A stretch of DNA of 56,898 nt from Mediterraneibacter catenae (lineage in GTDB: Bacteria > Bacillota > Clostridia > Lachnospirales > Lachnospiraceae). The notes under the pieces are model-generated. The model did no database searches and was not told where the DNA came from. It worked only from the letters and a program-made list of their open reading frames with translations. The first letter of the stretch is position 1. Every line of letters starts with the position of its first letter. The stretch is taken from NCBI RefSeq assembly GCF_008691045.1, contig NZ_VMSO01000016.1:1-56898 (forward strand), in the 5' to 3' direction. Below, piece by piece: positions 8,713-15,866 of the stretch. Both the position numbers and the translations under genes were made by a program.

Positions 8713-9168
8713 TTAGACCTCCACTTTGATTTTAAATACAATTTTATTAGCAGGTGCGGGCTGTCCTAACGCTATAGCAACCTTATGTGCATCCGAAGGA
8801 TAGCAGACCATAAACTGTCCGGAGCTTAAGTAATAACGTCCGTCTTCCTTCCCACTGTAGAAAGCGATGTCTTTCTCCTCAGAATAAGGAGTTACTTCGG
8901 TCAGTACAGATGTATCGGCTGTCGCAATTCCTTCAATGCCCGATACGATATAATGAACATCGATATATTTTCTGTGCGCTTCATACATGCATTCTGACTC
9001 CGGCCGTGTCGAAAGCGAGACAGGATTGCAAAATAAGATGTCGGGAATAAGTACCGTATTGGCTTCGGGCAGTGCGTCTGGCGGCAGTTCATCCAGAAAA
9101 CACAGAGCCTGATAGAGAAAAGAATTCCATTTATAGTTATCTTTGTTTTTGAGAGAATCGAAAATCAT
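8713..9168 (-). CDS. nanQ: YhcH/NanQ-type sugar anomerase (DUF386, beta-galactosidase beta-subunit fold)
   Basis: This 151-residue protein belongs to the YhcH/YjgK/YiaL cupin-like family. Visible features are the RPESECMYEAHRKYIDVHYI core, with the metal-site E, H and D residues, and the late YPSDAHKVAIALG motif. NanQ members speed anomerisation of sialic acid before the aldolase step. It is the first gene of the nanQ-nanE-nanK transcript, with GGAGGC before the start, and diverges from the AraC gene across about 190 bases. Confidence 0.85.
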   Translation of the reverse strand: MIFDSLKNKDNYKWNSFLYQALCFLDELPPDALPEANTVLIPDILFCNPVSLSTRPESECMYEAHRKYIDVHYIVSGIEGIATADTSVLTEVTPYSEEKDIAFYSGKEDGRYYLSSGQFMVCYPSDAHKVAIALGQPAPANKIVFKIKVEV

Positions 9169-9212
9169 GTTCAGTCTGCCTCCTTTTCGAATAAAATATA
9201 TTAGTTGATATC

Positions 9213-9259
9213 ATTATAGGAAATCTACTCTTGCAATAATATAGAAGGAAAAGTTATTA
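9213..9259. promoter_or_regulatory. Divergent promoter region nanQ / AraC
   Basis: The 186-base gap between nanQ and the AraC gene is AT-rich. On the minus strand TATAAT (9213-9218) is a perfect -10 box, but the hexamer 17 bases upstream is poor, as expected for an activator-dependent promoter. On the plus strand TTGCAA (9231-9236), 17 bases, then TTATTA (9254-9259) could serve the AraC gene. Operators were not identified with confidence. Confidence 0.45.
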
Positions 9260-9354
9260 ATAGCATAAGAGGCTTAAAAAATAGATTTATTGTCTTGAAA
9301 AAAACTGTAGCGGAAGTTATCATAAAAATGATATTGAAAAGGAGGGAACAAAGA

Positions 9355-10230
9355 ATGGTGAAAAATGAGATTGATAATGTGAGATTTAATTTTCTTTATA
9401 TAGACACATATTCGTTTGGTCCAACCTGGGTATATCCTGAGAGCGTAGTGCCGTATAATATGTTGAGATATATTATTTCGGGAGAAGGCGTGTTTTGTAT
9501 TGATGATGAGGAAGTGAAAGTGAAGAAGAATGAGATTGCTTACATCCCGCGGGGATGCCGTATGTCATGCCATTCACTTACAGATAATTTTTCATTTTGC
9601 AGTATCCGATTTACTACAGCAGTATTCTTTGAGGGAGGGGACTTCCTTGCTGACTATTATGGGATACCGCGTGTGATGGAAAATACAGGAGAGGATAGAT
9701 ACTTTGAACTGATTTATAAGTGGGTAAAGAGCGAGAGTCCGGCGAGAATGTTTTTTGTCCGCGGGTATCTGGAAGTTTTGATTGCAGAGCTGATCTTCCG
9801 TGCAAGTAAAAATCGAAAACCAGAGATATCAGGCGGCGGTCTGAGAAATGATGAGGAAATTACTATAGAGAAACTGCGCCAGAGAATAAAAAAGTCAGAT
9901 AGTCGGGCTGATGGGCGAATTCAGGTTGTAATGGATTATGTATCCCTTCATCCTACGGAAAAGTATACGCCAGCCAGAATGGCAGAGATAGCCGGATTGA
10001 GCAAACAGAGGTTTACGCATCTGTTTAAAGAACAGACTGGAAAATCTCCGATGGTATACATAAAAGAACTTCGACTCACTATTGCGGCAAGGCGGCTTTT
10101 GGTAAGCAGTGAAAATGTCAGCGATATTGCATATGAGGTCGGCTATGAAGATCCCAATTATTTTATACGTGAATTTAAGGCGGCGTTTGGATACACGCCG
10201 AATCAATATAGAAAGGCTGCCAGAGAATAA
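9355..10230 (+). CDS. AraC-family regulator of the nan locus
   Basis: The protein has 291 residues: an N-terminal cupin sensor (LRYIISGEGVFCIDDEE, IAYIPRGCRMSC) and a C-terminal double helix-turn-helix (ARMAEIAGLSKQRFTHLFK and VSDIAYEVGYEDPNYFIREF, ending with the YRKAA signature). The start at 9355 is chosen because AAGGAGGG lies 7 bases upstream; a TTG at 9295 would add a basic tail without a ribosome site. It lies between divergent nan operons, so it probably activates both in response to sialic acid, an anhydro derivative or a downstream amino sugar. The ligand is inferred only. Confidence 0.85.
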   Translation: MVKNEIDNVRFNFLYIDTYSFGPTWVYPESVVPYNMLRYIISGEGVFCIDDEEVKVKKNEIAYIPRGCRMSCHSLTDNFSFCSIRFTTAVFFEGGDFLADYYGIPRVMENTGEDRYFELIYKWVKSESPARMFFVRGYLEVLIAELIFRASKNRKPEISGGGLRNDEEITIEKLRQRIKKSDSRADGRIQVVMDYVSLHPTEKYTPARMAEIAGLSKQRFTHLFKEQTGKSPMVYIKELRLTIAARRLLVSSENVSDIAYEVGYEDPNYFIREFKAAFGYTPNQYRKAARE

Positions 10231-10243
10231 TTTGATTACTTTG

Positions 10244-10278
10244 ATGTCTGCTTTCGAATGTGGAAGGCAGACATTTTT
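10244..10278 (+). terminator. Terminator after the AraC gene
   Basis: ATGTCTGC (10244-10251) pairs with GCAGACAT (10267-10274), with extra pairing inside the loop, followed by TTTT. It isolates the regulator from the transporter remnant. Confidence 0.65.
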
Positions 10279-10380
10279 CATGTGCGAAAGGCATATGTGT
10301 TTGTACAAATAACATCATAAAATAAGTGCATTGTGCTATTATTAGGTTTGCTCGACATGGAATTGCACAAAAAACAAACG

Positions 10381-10476
10381 TATAATCTTAATAGAACAAG
10401 CAAAATGACGAGAGAAGTGTTATAAGCCGGCTGCACTTCATAACTGGTCAGACAAAGTTTCTCCGCGGTGCGGAGA
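10381..10476 (+). promoter_or_regulatory. Promoter and leader hairpin of the damaged nan transport operon
   Basis: A perfect TATAAT is at 10381-10386; the -35 region is poor, consistent with AraC activation. The leader contains a stem TCTCCGC/GCGGAGA (10460-10476). A strong ribosome site (AAAAGGAGGAAAG) precedes the lipoprotein start at 10505, so the original expression signals remain although the gene they served is broken. Confidence 0.5.
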
Positions 10477-10504
10477 TTTTATGAAAAGGAGGAAAGTAAG
10501 AATT

Positions 10505-10588
10505 ATGAAGAGAAAATTAGCCATGTTACTAGCGGGAGTGATGCTGGTTGGAAGTATTTTGTCGGGATGCGGCGGTAGGTTTTTTTAA
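10505..10588 (+). pseudogene. 5-prime remnant of a sugar-binding lipoprotein gene
   Basis: A good start and ribosome site lead into 27 codons encoding a lipoprotein signal peptide, positively charged start, hydrophobic core and lipobox LSGC (Cys at residue 22), as in solute-binding proteins of sugar ABC transporters. Right after CGG the sequence switches to an ABC permease reading frame that is out of phase, and translation stops at TAA. A complete binding protein would be about 430 to 550 residues. The change is best explained by a single deletion joining this gene to the permease at 10578. Confidence 0.85.
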
Positions 10589-10931
10589 AACAGTGCCAGT
10601 CGGAATTGAGGAGGCGGCACGTGTGGATGGAGCAAATAAAGTACAGGTTTTTGTAAGAATCGTATTGCCTCTTGTCCTTCCAGGAATCGTGGCAACAGCA
10701 ATTTATACGTTTATTAATGCTTGGAATGAATTTTTATATGCATTAATCTTAATAAATAGTCAGGATTTAATGACAGTTTCTGTTAAACTACGTTCTCTTC
10801 AGGGAGCAGAGATACTGAATTGGGGAGATATGATGGCAGCCTCAACACTTGTTGTTGTTCCGTCGGTTATTTTCTTTATGATAATTCAGAATAAGATAGC
10901 AGGCGGAATGTCGGATGGAGCAGTAAAATAG
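10578..10931 (+). pseudogene. 3-prime remnant of a carbohydrate ABC permease (MalG type)
   Basis: About 117 C-terminal residues of a MalG-type permease remain. The EAA loop is visible (EEAARVDGANKVQVF, then LPLVLPGI), followed by two membrane segments and INAWNEFLYALIL, with the characteristic C-terminal tail. The N-terminal half (normally about 160 residues, including the first membrane segments) and any partner MalF-type permease are missing. The upstream boundary is the fusion to the lipoprotein signal peptide. It cannot form a working channel alone. Spacing to the next gene is still 34 bases, so the downstream nan genes may still be transcribed. Confidence 0.88.
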
Positions 10932-10965
10932 TATAGATAAAAAAATAGTAGAATGGAGAATAAAA

Positions 10966-12072
10966 ATGATTAATTATGGTGTGGTTGGAGTAGGATATTT
11001 CGGAGCTGAACTGGCAAGGATCATGAAAAAAGAAAATGATGCAAAAATCGTAAGTGTTTTTGATCCGGAGAATGGGGAAAAAATCGCGCAGGAGTTAGGG
11101 TGTGACGCAGAACAATCTTTAGATTCTCTGGTATCAAGAGAGGATATTGATTGTGTGATTGTTGCAACACCTAATTATTTGCACAAAGAACCAGTTATCA
11201 AAGCAGCAGAACATGGAAAAAACGTATTCTGTGAAAAGCCGATTGCCCTTTCATATAAGGATTGTGACGAGATGGTACGTGCGTGTGAAGAAAACAATGT
11301 GATATTTATGGCAGGACATATAATGAATTTTTTCCATGGAGTACATTATGCAAAAGAGCTTATAAACAAGGGAAAGATTGGCAAAGTATTATATTGTCAT
11401 TCGGCAAGAAACGGATGGGAAGATGTTCAGCCGTCTATTTCCTGGAAAAAAATCAGGGAGAAATCAGGTGGGCATCTCTATCACCATATTCATGAGCTGG
11501 ACTGCGTACAGTTTATCATGGGCGGGATGCCTGAAGAAGTAACCATGGAGGCGGGAAATGTAGCACATCAGGGTGAAGCGTTCGGAGATGAAGATGACAT
11601 GCTATTTATTACGGCTCGCTTCAGCAATGGAAGATATGCAGTGATGGAGTGGGGATCAGCTTTCCACTGGCCAGAACACTATCTGCTGATCCAAGGAACA
11701 AAAGGTGCGATTAAACTGGATATGTTTGATGCAGGAGGAACTCTGAAAGTAGATGGAAAAGAGGAACACTTTTTGCTTCATGAGTCAAAAGAAGAAGATG
11801 AAAACCGAACGAGTATTTATCACGGTACAGAGATGGATGGGGCAATTCAATATGGTAAACCGGGCAAGACGCCGCCGCTGTGGCTCCAGGGTGTTATGAA
11901 CAAAGAAATGAAGTATCTTAATGATATTATGCACGGTATGGAACCGGACGATGAATTCAGACCGCTGTTGACAGGAGAAGCGGCAAGAGCAGCAATCGCA
12001 ACAGCTGATGCTTGTACTAAGTCAAGAGTTGAAAACAGAAAGGTCAAACTGAGTGAAATTGTAGGTGAATAA
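10966..12072 (+). CDS. nanOx: 2,7-anhydro-N-acetylneuraminate oxidoreductase (YjhC/NanOx, Gfo/Idh family)
   Basis: The protein has 368 residues. The Rossmann motif GVVGVGYFGAELAR opens the protein, the Gfo/Idh signature VFCEKPIALSY places the catalytic lysine at 91, and SGGHLYHHIHELDCVQ carries the active-site histidines. The pattern through the C-terminal domain (NEWGS-like MEWGSAFHWPEHY, GEAARAAIATADA) closely resembles E. coli YjhC and the Ruminococcus gnavus enzyme, which use NAD transiently to convert 2,7-anhydro-Neu5Ac to Neu5Ac. Position next to nanA and in a nan locus supports this. GGAG precedes the start. Confidence 0.88.
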   Translation: MINYGVVGVGYFGAELARIMKKENDAKIVSVFDPENGEKIAQELGCDAEQSLDSLVSREDIDCVIVATPNYLHKEPVIKAAEHGKNVFCEKPIALSYKDCDEMVRACEENNVIFMAGHIMNFFHGVHYAKELINKGKIGKVLYCHSARNGWEDVQPSISWKKIREKSGGHLYHHIHELDCVQFIMGGMPEEVTMEAGNVAHQGEAFGDEDDMLFITARFSNGRYAVMEWGSAFHWPEHYLLIQGTKGAIKLDMFDAGGTLKVDGKEEHFLLHESKEEDENRTSIYHGTEMDGAIQYGKPGKTPPLWLQGVMNKEMKYLNDIMHGMEPDDEFRPLLTGEAARAAIATADACTKSRVENRKVKLSEIVGE

Positions 12073-12108
12073 GTACACTTAGTTGGTTGAAATGAGGAGA
12101 TATCAGAT

Positions 12109-13032
12109 ATGGATAATCTTGAAAAATATAAAGGTGTTATTCCTGCCTTTTACGCCTGCTATGACGAGCAGGGAAATATCAGTCCGGAACGAGTCAGAAA
12201 ATTGACGGAATATCTGATCGGCAAAGGGGTTAAAGGAGTATATGTTAACGGGTCTTCCGGTGAATGCATTTACCAGAGTGTGGAAGAGCGGAAGACTGTC
12301 ATTGAAAATGTGATGGAGGTGACGAGGGGCAGGATAACCGTCATAAATCATGTCGCTTGCAATAATACGAAAGACAGTGTTGAACTGGCACGGCATTCAG
12401 AGGAAGTTGGGGTTGATGCCATAGCTGCTATTCCGCCGATTTACTTCCATCTTCCAGAGTATTCTATTTCCAAGTATTGGAACGAAATCAGTGCAGCAGC
12501 ACCTAATACAGACTTTATTATTTATAATATTCCTCAGCTTGCTGGAACGGCTCTTACAATGAACCTGTTTAAAGAAATGCTCAAGAATCCAAGGGTAATT
12601 GCCGTAAAAAACTCCTCTATGCCAGTTCAGGATATTCAGATGTTTAAAACCGAAGGCGTGGAGGAAAAAGGCGAATTCGTCGTATTCAACGGACCAGATG
12701 AACAGTTTATTTCAGGGCGGATGATCGGAGCCGACGGAGGTATCGGCGGAACTTATGCCGTGATGCCGGAGCTGTTTCTGGCGGCGGATAAGGCGTTCCG
12801 CGAAGGCAGATGCAGCGATGCTCTTGTTATCCAGAATAAAATTGATGAAATTATTTATGCTATGTGCGAATGTCGCGGGAACCTTTATGCAGTAATGAAG
12901 GAAATCCTGAAAGACAGAGGCGTGGATATCGGAAGTGTAAGAGCTCCTCTCGAACCTGTGTCCAGTGCGGATATGGAGAAGATCAAGAAATGTTCGGTCA
13001 TGATCAATGAAGCTATAAAGGCCTTTGGATAA
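12109..13032 (+). CDS. nanA: N-acetylneuraminate lyase
   Basis: This 307-residue DHDPS/NAL-family aldolase splits Neu5Ac into ManNAc and pyruvate. The Schiff-base lysine is K167 (AVKNSS) and the partner tyrosine Y139 (IIYNIP), positions almost identical to E. coli NanA. VNGSSGECIYQSVEERK is the pyruvate/carboxylate-binding loop typical of NanA. ATGAGGAGATAT precedes the start. Its ManNAc product would feed nanK and nanE on the other strand. It is the last complete gene of the transport operon. Confidence 0.92.
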   Translation: MDNLEKYKGVIPAFYACYDEQGNISPERVRKLTEYLIGKGVKGVYVNGSSGECIYQSVEERKTVIENVMEVTRGRITVINHVACNNTKDSVELARHSEEVGVDAIAAIPPIYFHLPEYSISKYWNEISAAAPNTDFIIYNIPQLAGTALTMNLFKEMLKNPRVIAVKNSSMPVQDIQMFKTEGVEEKGEFVVFNGPDEQFISGRMIGADGGIGGTYAVMPELFLAADKAFREGRCSDALVIQNKIDEIIYAMCECRGNLYAVMKEILKDRGVDIGSVRAPLEPVSSADMEKIKKCSVMINEAIKAFG

Positions 13033-13175
13033 GTAAGGCTATGCACAGCAAATTCCTTGACTGTTATATGGAATATTGCTAACTCCGGAAGTTCCGGCGT
13101 CTATCCAGCAGCTCCACAGTGATGTTGTGATTGTTGCGGATGAGGCGGCTCTGTCGAAGATTCCGGAGTAGAGAT

Positions 13176-13274
13176 ATGAAGGGGATTCTGAAGATTTGCG
13201 TGGACAGCGCAGCATCGGCCATAGTTGCCCAGTATGGCGGGGCGGACCGGATTGGACGGTGTCCTCCTCTTTAG
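13176..13274 (+). pseudogene. N-terminal remnant of a cutC-like gene
   Basis: ATG at 13176 opens 32 codons reading ILKICVDSAASAIVAQYGG then ADRIG, which matches the conserved start of CutC proteins (LEVCVDS...A...GGADRIELC). The frame then loses similarity and stops at TAG 13272-13274; intact CutC is about 210 to 250 residues. No continuation appears downstream. The region 13050-13170 also holds a short frame ending at 13170 that looks like a C-terminal scrap of some protein I cannot name. I read 13033-13300 as decayed sequence. Confidence 0.6.
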
Positions 13275-13319
13275 CTGGAATACGGAACAGTTACCTTGTT
13301 CGGAGAAATAAAAAAATAC

Positions 13320-13348
13320 TTGCAAAAGAGAGAATAATCTGGTATATA
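13320..13348 (+). promoter_or_regulatory. SigmaA-type promoter upstream of the HPr-like gene
   Basis: TTGCAA (13320-13325), 17 bases and TATATA (13343-13348). Transcription would begin near 13355, about 120 bases before the HPr-like start codon, and must pass the terminator at 13404-13438. Confidence 0.6.
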
Positions 13349-13403
13349 TAAATATGTATTTATTATACCGACAGAGTCAGAAACAGGCAAATACAGACAG
13401 TCC

Positions 13404-13438
13404 AAAGAGGGATAACATTTTGTTATCTCTCTTTTTTT
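13404..13438 (+). terminator. Terminator inside the leader of the HPr-like gene
   Basis: AAAGAGGGATAACA pairs with TGTTATCTCTCTTT (one G-T pair), followed by a seven-T run. It lies between the promoter at 13320 and the gene at 13473, so it either ends a short RNA of about 80 bases or acts as an attenuator for the gene. Confidence 0.75.
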
Positions 13439-13472
13439 CGTGACTGCAAACGATGAACGGGAGGTAATCTTT

Positions 13473-13700
13473 ATGAGAAAAACAATGAACATCCGTTTTG
13501 ATTCCTACGACATGATCGAGAGATTTTCCAGGGACATTGCAAATGTAAAAGGAGAGTTTGATCTGGTTTCAGGAAGAAAAGTAATTGATGCAAAATCATT
13601 TCTCGGCATATTCAGCCTGGATCTCTCCAAGCCGCTGGTACTCGATGCAGTAACAGATGAAGTCGAGATATTTGACAAATTCAGTTGCTATCAGATATAA
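13473..13700 (+). CDS. HPr-like protein lacking the phosphorylated histidine
   Basis: This 75-residue protein has the size and pattern of PTS phosphocarrier HPr. The segment VIDAKSFLGIFSLDLSKPL matches the HPr regulatory-serine helix, with S42 at the Ser46 position. The GIHARPA loop that carries the catalytic histidine is replaced by a sequence without histidine (FDSYDMIERFS), so it cannot relay PTS phosphate. By analogy with Crh of Bacillus it could be a regulatory relative, but that is inference. The start at 13473 is supported by GGGAGGT; it stands alone between its attenuator-like leader and the LivJ promoter. Confidence 0.7.
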   Translation: MRKTMNIRFDSYDMIERFSRDIANVKGEFDLVSGRKVIDAKSFLGIFSLDLSKPLVLDAVTDEVEIFDKFSCYQI

Positions 13701-13770
13701 AATAACAGTGCAGCCGTCTCTTTCTGATGGCTGAATCATTGCAAAAATAGAGCGTAATCGGTTTTTCCTC

Positions 13771-13799
13771 TTGACAAATCCTTCCGGCACGTTTACCAT
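13771..13799 (+). promoter_or_regulatory. Promoter of the LivJ-type gene
   Basis: Perfect TTGACA (13771-13776), 17 bases, then TACCAT (13794-13799). The start of the binding-protein gene is 34 bases further with AAGGAGGAG as ribosome site. Confidence 0.7.
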
Positions 13800-13832
13800 T
13801 AAACCGTTAGCATTTATCAAGGAGGAGTTATT

Positions 13833-15014
13833 ATGAAAATGTGGAAAAAAGCTGCGAGCGTTGCCCTTGCGTCAGCTATGGTATTTTCTCTTGCTGCGTG
13901 TGGAAGCGGTAACGGCGGAAGCGATGAAGGCAATTCGGATGCAACAACATTTAAGATCGGCAGTATCGGACCGATTACAGGAGATACAGCAATTTACGGT
14001 ACCGCAGTTCAGAACGGTATCCAGCTGGCAGTTGATGAGATCAATGCAGACGGCGGAATTAACGGGTATCAGATCGAGTATCAGTTTGAAGACGATCAGA
14101 ATGATTCCGAAAAATCCGTAAATGCATACAACACACTGAAGGACTGGGGTATGCAGATGCTGGTAGGTACAGTTACATCTACACCGTGTACAGCAGTTGT
14201 CGAGGAGTCGCATGCAGATAATATGTTCCAGCTCACACCGTCGGCTACGGCTGTAGAAAGTATCCAGTATGACAATGCATTCCGTATGTGTTTCTCTGAC
14301 CCGAGCCAGGGTACAGTTTCTGCAGATTATATTGCAGACAACGGACTTGCAACAAAAGTAGCAGTTATCTATGACAGCTCTGACACATACTCAACAGGTA
14401 TCTATCAGAACTTTGCTACGGAGGCAGAAGCAAGAGGTCTTGAAGTTGTAGCGGCAGAGGCATTCACTTCTGACAGCAGCACAGACTTTTCAGTACAGAT
14501 TCAGAAGGCAAAGGATTCAGGAGCTGAACTTGTGTTCCTTCCGATTTATTATCAGGAGGCTTCTCTGATCCTTGCACAGGCTGACAGAGCAGGATTCGCT
14601 CCGGAGTGGTTTGGCGTGGACGGTATGGACGGACTGCTTGACGTAGAAGGATTTGACACAGCTCTCGCAGAGGGACTGATGTTCCTGACACCGTTTACAC
14701 CGGATGCAGAGGATGAAGCAACTCAGACATTCGTTGCAAACTATGAGGAAGAGTTCGGCGATACACCGATCCAGTTTGCAGCAGACGCATATGATTGTCT
14801 GTACGTGATCAAAGCGGCAGCAGAGAAGGCTGATATTACGCCGGATATGAGCATTTCAGATATGTGCGATGCTATGAAAGCTGCTATGACAGAAACTACT
14901 ATCGATGGTCTTACAGGAAAACAGATCACCTGGGGCGAGGATGGAGAGCCGTCCAAAGAACCTACTGTAGTAGTTGTGGAAGGCGGAGCATATAAAGTCC
15001 TTCAGGCTGAATAA
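13833..15014 (+). CDS. Branched-chain amino-acid ABC transporter substrate-binding lipoprotein (LivJ/LivK type)
   Basis: The protein has 393 residues with a lipoprotein signal peptide (lipobox SLAAC, Cys23), a Gly/Ser/Asn linker and a type I periplasmic-binding fold. IGPITGDTAIYG, GLDEIN-like LAVDEINADGGINGYQI and the SDPSQGTVSADYI segment are family hallmarks. It should capture branched-chain or related amino acids at the cell surface. No LivHMGF permease or ATPase genes are adjacent; transcription is monocistronic, with its own promoter and terminator. The partner transporter would have to be encoded elsewhere. Confidence 0.88.
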   Translation: MKMWKKAASVALASAMVFSLAACGSGNGGSDEGNSDATTFKIGSIGPITGDTAIYGTAVQNGIQLAVDEINADGGINGYQIEYQFEDDQNDSEKSVNAYNTLKDWGMQMLVGTVTSTPCTAVVEESHADNMFQLTPSATAVESIQYDNAFRMCFSDPSQGTVSADYIADNGLATKVAVIYDSSDTYSTGIYQNFATEAEARGLEVVAAEAFTSDSSTDFSVQIQKAKDSGAELVFLPIYYQEASLILAQADRAGFAPEWFGVDGMDGLLDVEGFDTALAEGLMFLTPFTPDAEDEATQTFVANYEEEFGDTPIQFAADAYDCLYVIKAAAEKADITPDMSISDMCDAMKAAMTETTIDGLTGKQITWGEDGEPSKEPTVVVVEGGAYKVLQAE

Positions 15015-15045
15015 TAAAGCTTTGACGCAGGAAATAACGCAAAAT

Positions 15046-15083
15046 AAAAATCAGGAAACCGTTTTACCGGCTTCCTGATTTTT
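15046..15083. terminator. Bidirectional terminator, LivJ-type gene / bioY
   Basis: AAAAATCAGGAA (15046-15057) and TTCCTGATTTTT (15072-15083) form a 12-base stem flanked by A and T tracts. The right arm overlaps the bioY stop codon, so it serves both convergent genes. Confidence 0.85.
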
Positions 15084-15654
15084 ATTTATTCAATGATCGA
15101 CGGACTGCAGCCCGCAGTTTCGGTCCCGTAATCGCTGCTATAATGATTTTGATTGCATCACCCGGAAGATAGGGCAGTACGCCGATTGTCAGAGCTGCAG
15201 CGAAGCTCTGTCCTGTCTGCAATGCCAGCCATGTGGTTCCCAAAGCATAACACACTGCCATTCCGATGATCATTCCCGGGACGGCGGCATATTTTTTACC
15301 CGGAAAGCGTTCAAGAACGAATCCCTGTATGAGAGCGAGGAGAACAAAACCTGCCAGATAACCGCCGGTCGGACCGGCAAGTTTTGCCAGACCGCCGCTG
15401 AAAGAAGAGAAAACCGGGAGTCCTGCAGTTCCAAGTATGAGATACAGGACCACACAGATTGAAGCAGATCTCATTCCCAGTATGTAGACGGCTATAAATA
15501 TGATAAAATTCGTCAGGGAAATGGGAACAGGGCTTATCGGAATCGGAATGGAGAATGGAGCTGCGATGCAGATGACAGCCGTCATAAGACCAATTACAGC
15601 CATATTCTTTGTTCTGCTCATCCGGTCACAGTTAGTGTTAGCATGATCTTTCAT
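15082..15654 (-). CDS. bioY: Biotin ECF transporter S component BioY
   Basis: This 190-residue membrane protein has about six hydrophobic segments and the BioY-family pattern. This includes the ISPVPISLTNFIIF region, the PVFSSFSGGLAKLAGPTGGYLAGF biotin-binding loop (start at about residue 75) and a C-terminal LPGDAIKIIIA motif. It binds biotin for uptake, alone or with a shared energising module; no EcfA or EcfT gene is in the window. The start at 15654 has AGAAAGG upstream. A BirA-type operator overlaps the promoter, which supports biotin-responsive repression. Confidence 0.92.
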   Translation of the reverse strand: MKDHANTNCDRMSRTKNMAVIGLMTAVICIAAPFSIPIPISPVPISLTNFIIFIAVYILGMRSASICVVLYLILGTAGLPVFSSFSGGLAKLAGPTGGYLAGFVLLALIQGFVLERFPGKKYAAVPGMIIGMAVCYALGTTWLALQTGQSFAAALTIGVLPYLPGDAIKIIIAAITGPKLRAAVRRSLNK

Positions 15655-15695
15655 AGTTATATACCTTTCTTATACTGAAGTTTATTGTAGTTAGC

Positions 15696-15748
15696 AGTAT
15701 ATAGAATAAAACAAGAATTGTCAACCTGATATTTGAAATGGTTTACAA
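15696..15748 (-). promoter_or_regulatory. bioY promoter overlapped by a BirA-type operator
   Basis: On the minus strand TTGACA (15724-15719), 17 bases and TATACT (15701-15696) form a near-consensus promoter. An interrupted palindrome TTGTCAAC (15718-15725), 15 bases, GTTTACAA (15741-15748) matches the Firmicutes BirA box spacing (TTGTTAAC-N15-GTTAACAA type) and covers the -35 box. BirA bound with biotinyl-AMP would block the promoter. Confidence 0.8.
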
Positions 15749-15806
15749 TTGTAGCGGATATACGCAGATTATTCAGAAAAAAATCATATCACAGCGGCGG
15801 GACGCA

Positions 15807-15815
15807 TGGTATAAT
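15807..15815 (+). promoter_or_regulatory. Extended -10 promoter of the DUF5685 operon
   Basis: TGGTATAAT (15807-15815) is an extended -10 element (TGn plus TATAAT). No good -35 hexamer is seen, which is common for this promoter type. It lies 51 bases before the DUF5685 gene. Confidence 0.6.
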
Positions 15816-15866
15816 GCTTAGCAGGGACGATACCAGGATAGAAAGATATGAAGACAGGAGCAGTAT

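Noticed and set aside
10548..10931. Reading 10548-10931 as a complete small permease gene
   Set aside because: The only start is a TTG inside the lipoprotein signal peptide without a ribosome site, and the protein lacks the first half of a MalG fold; it is a remnant.
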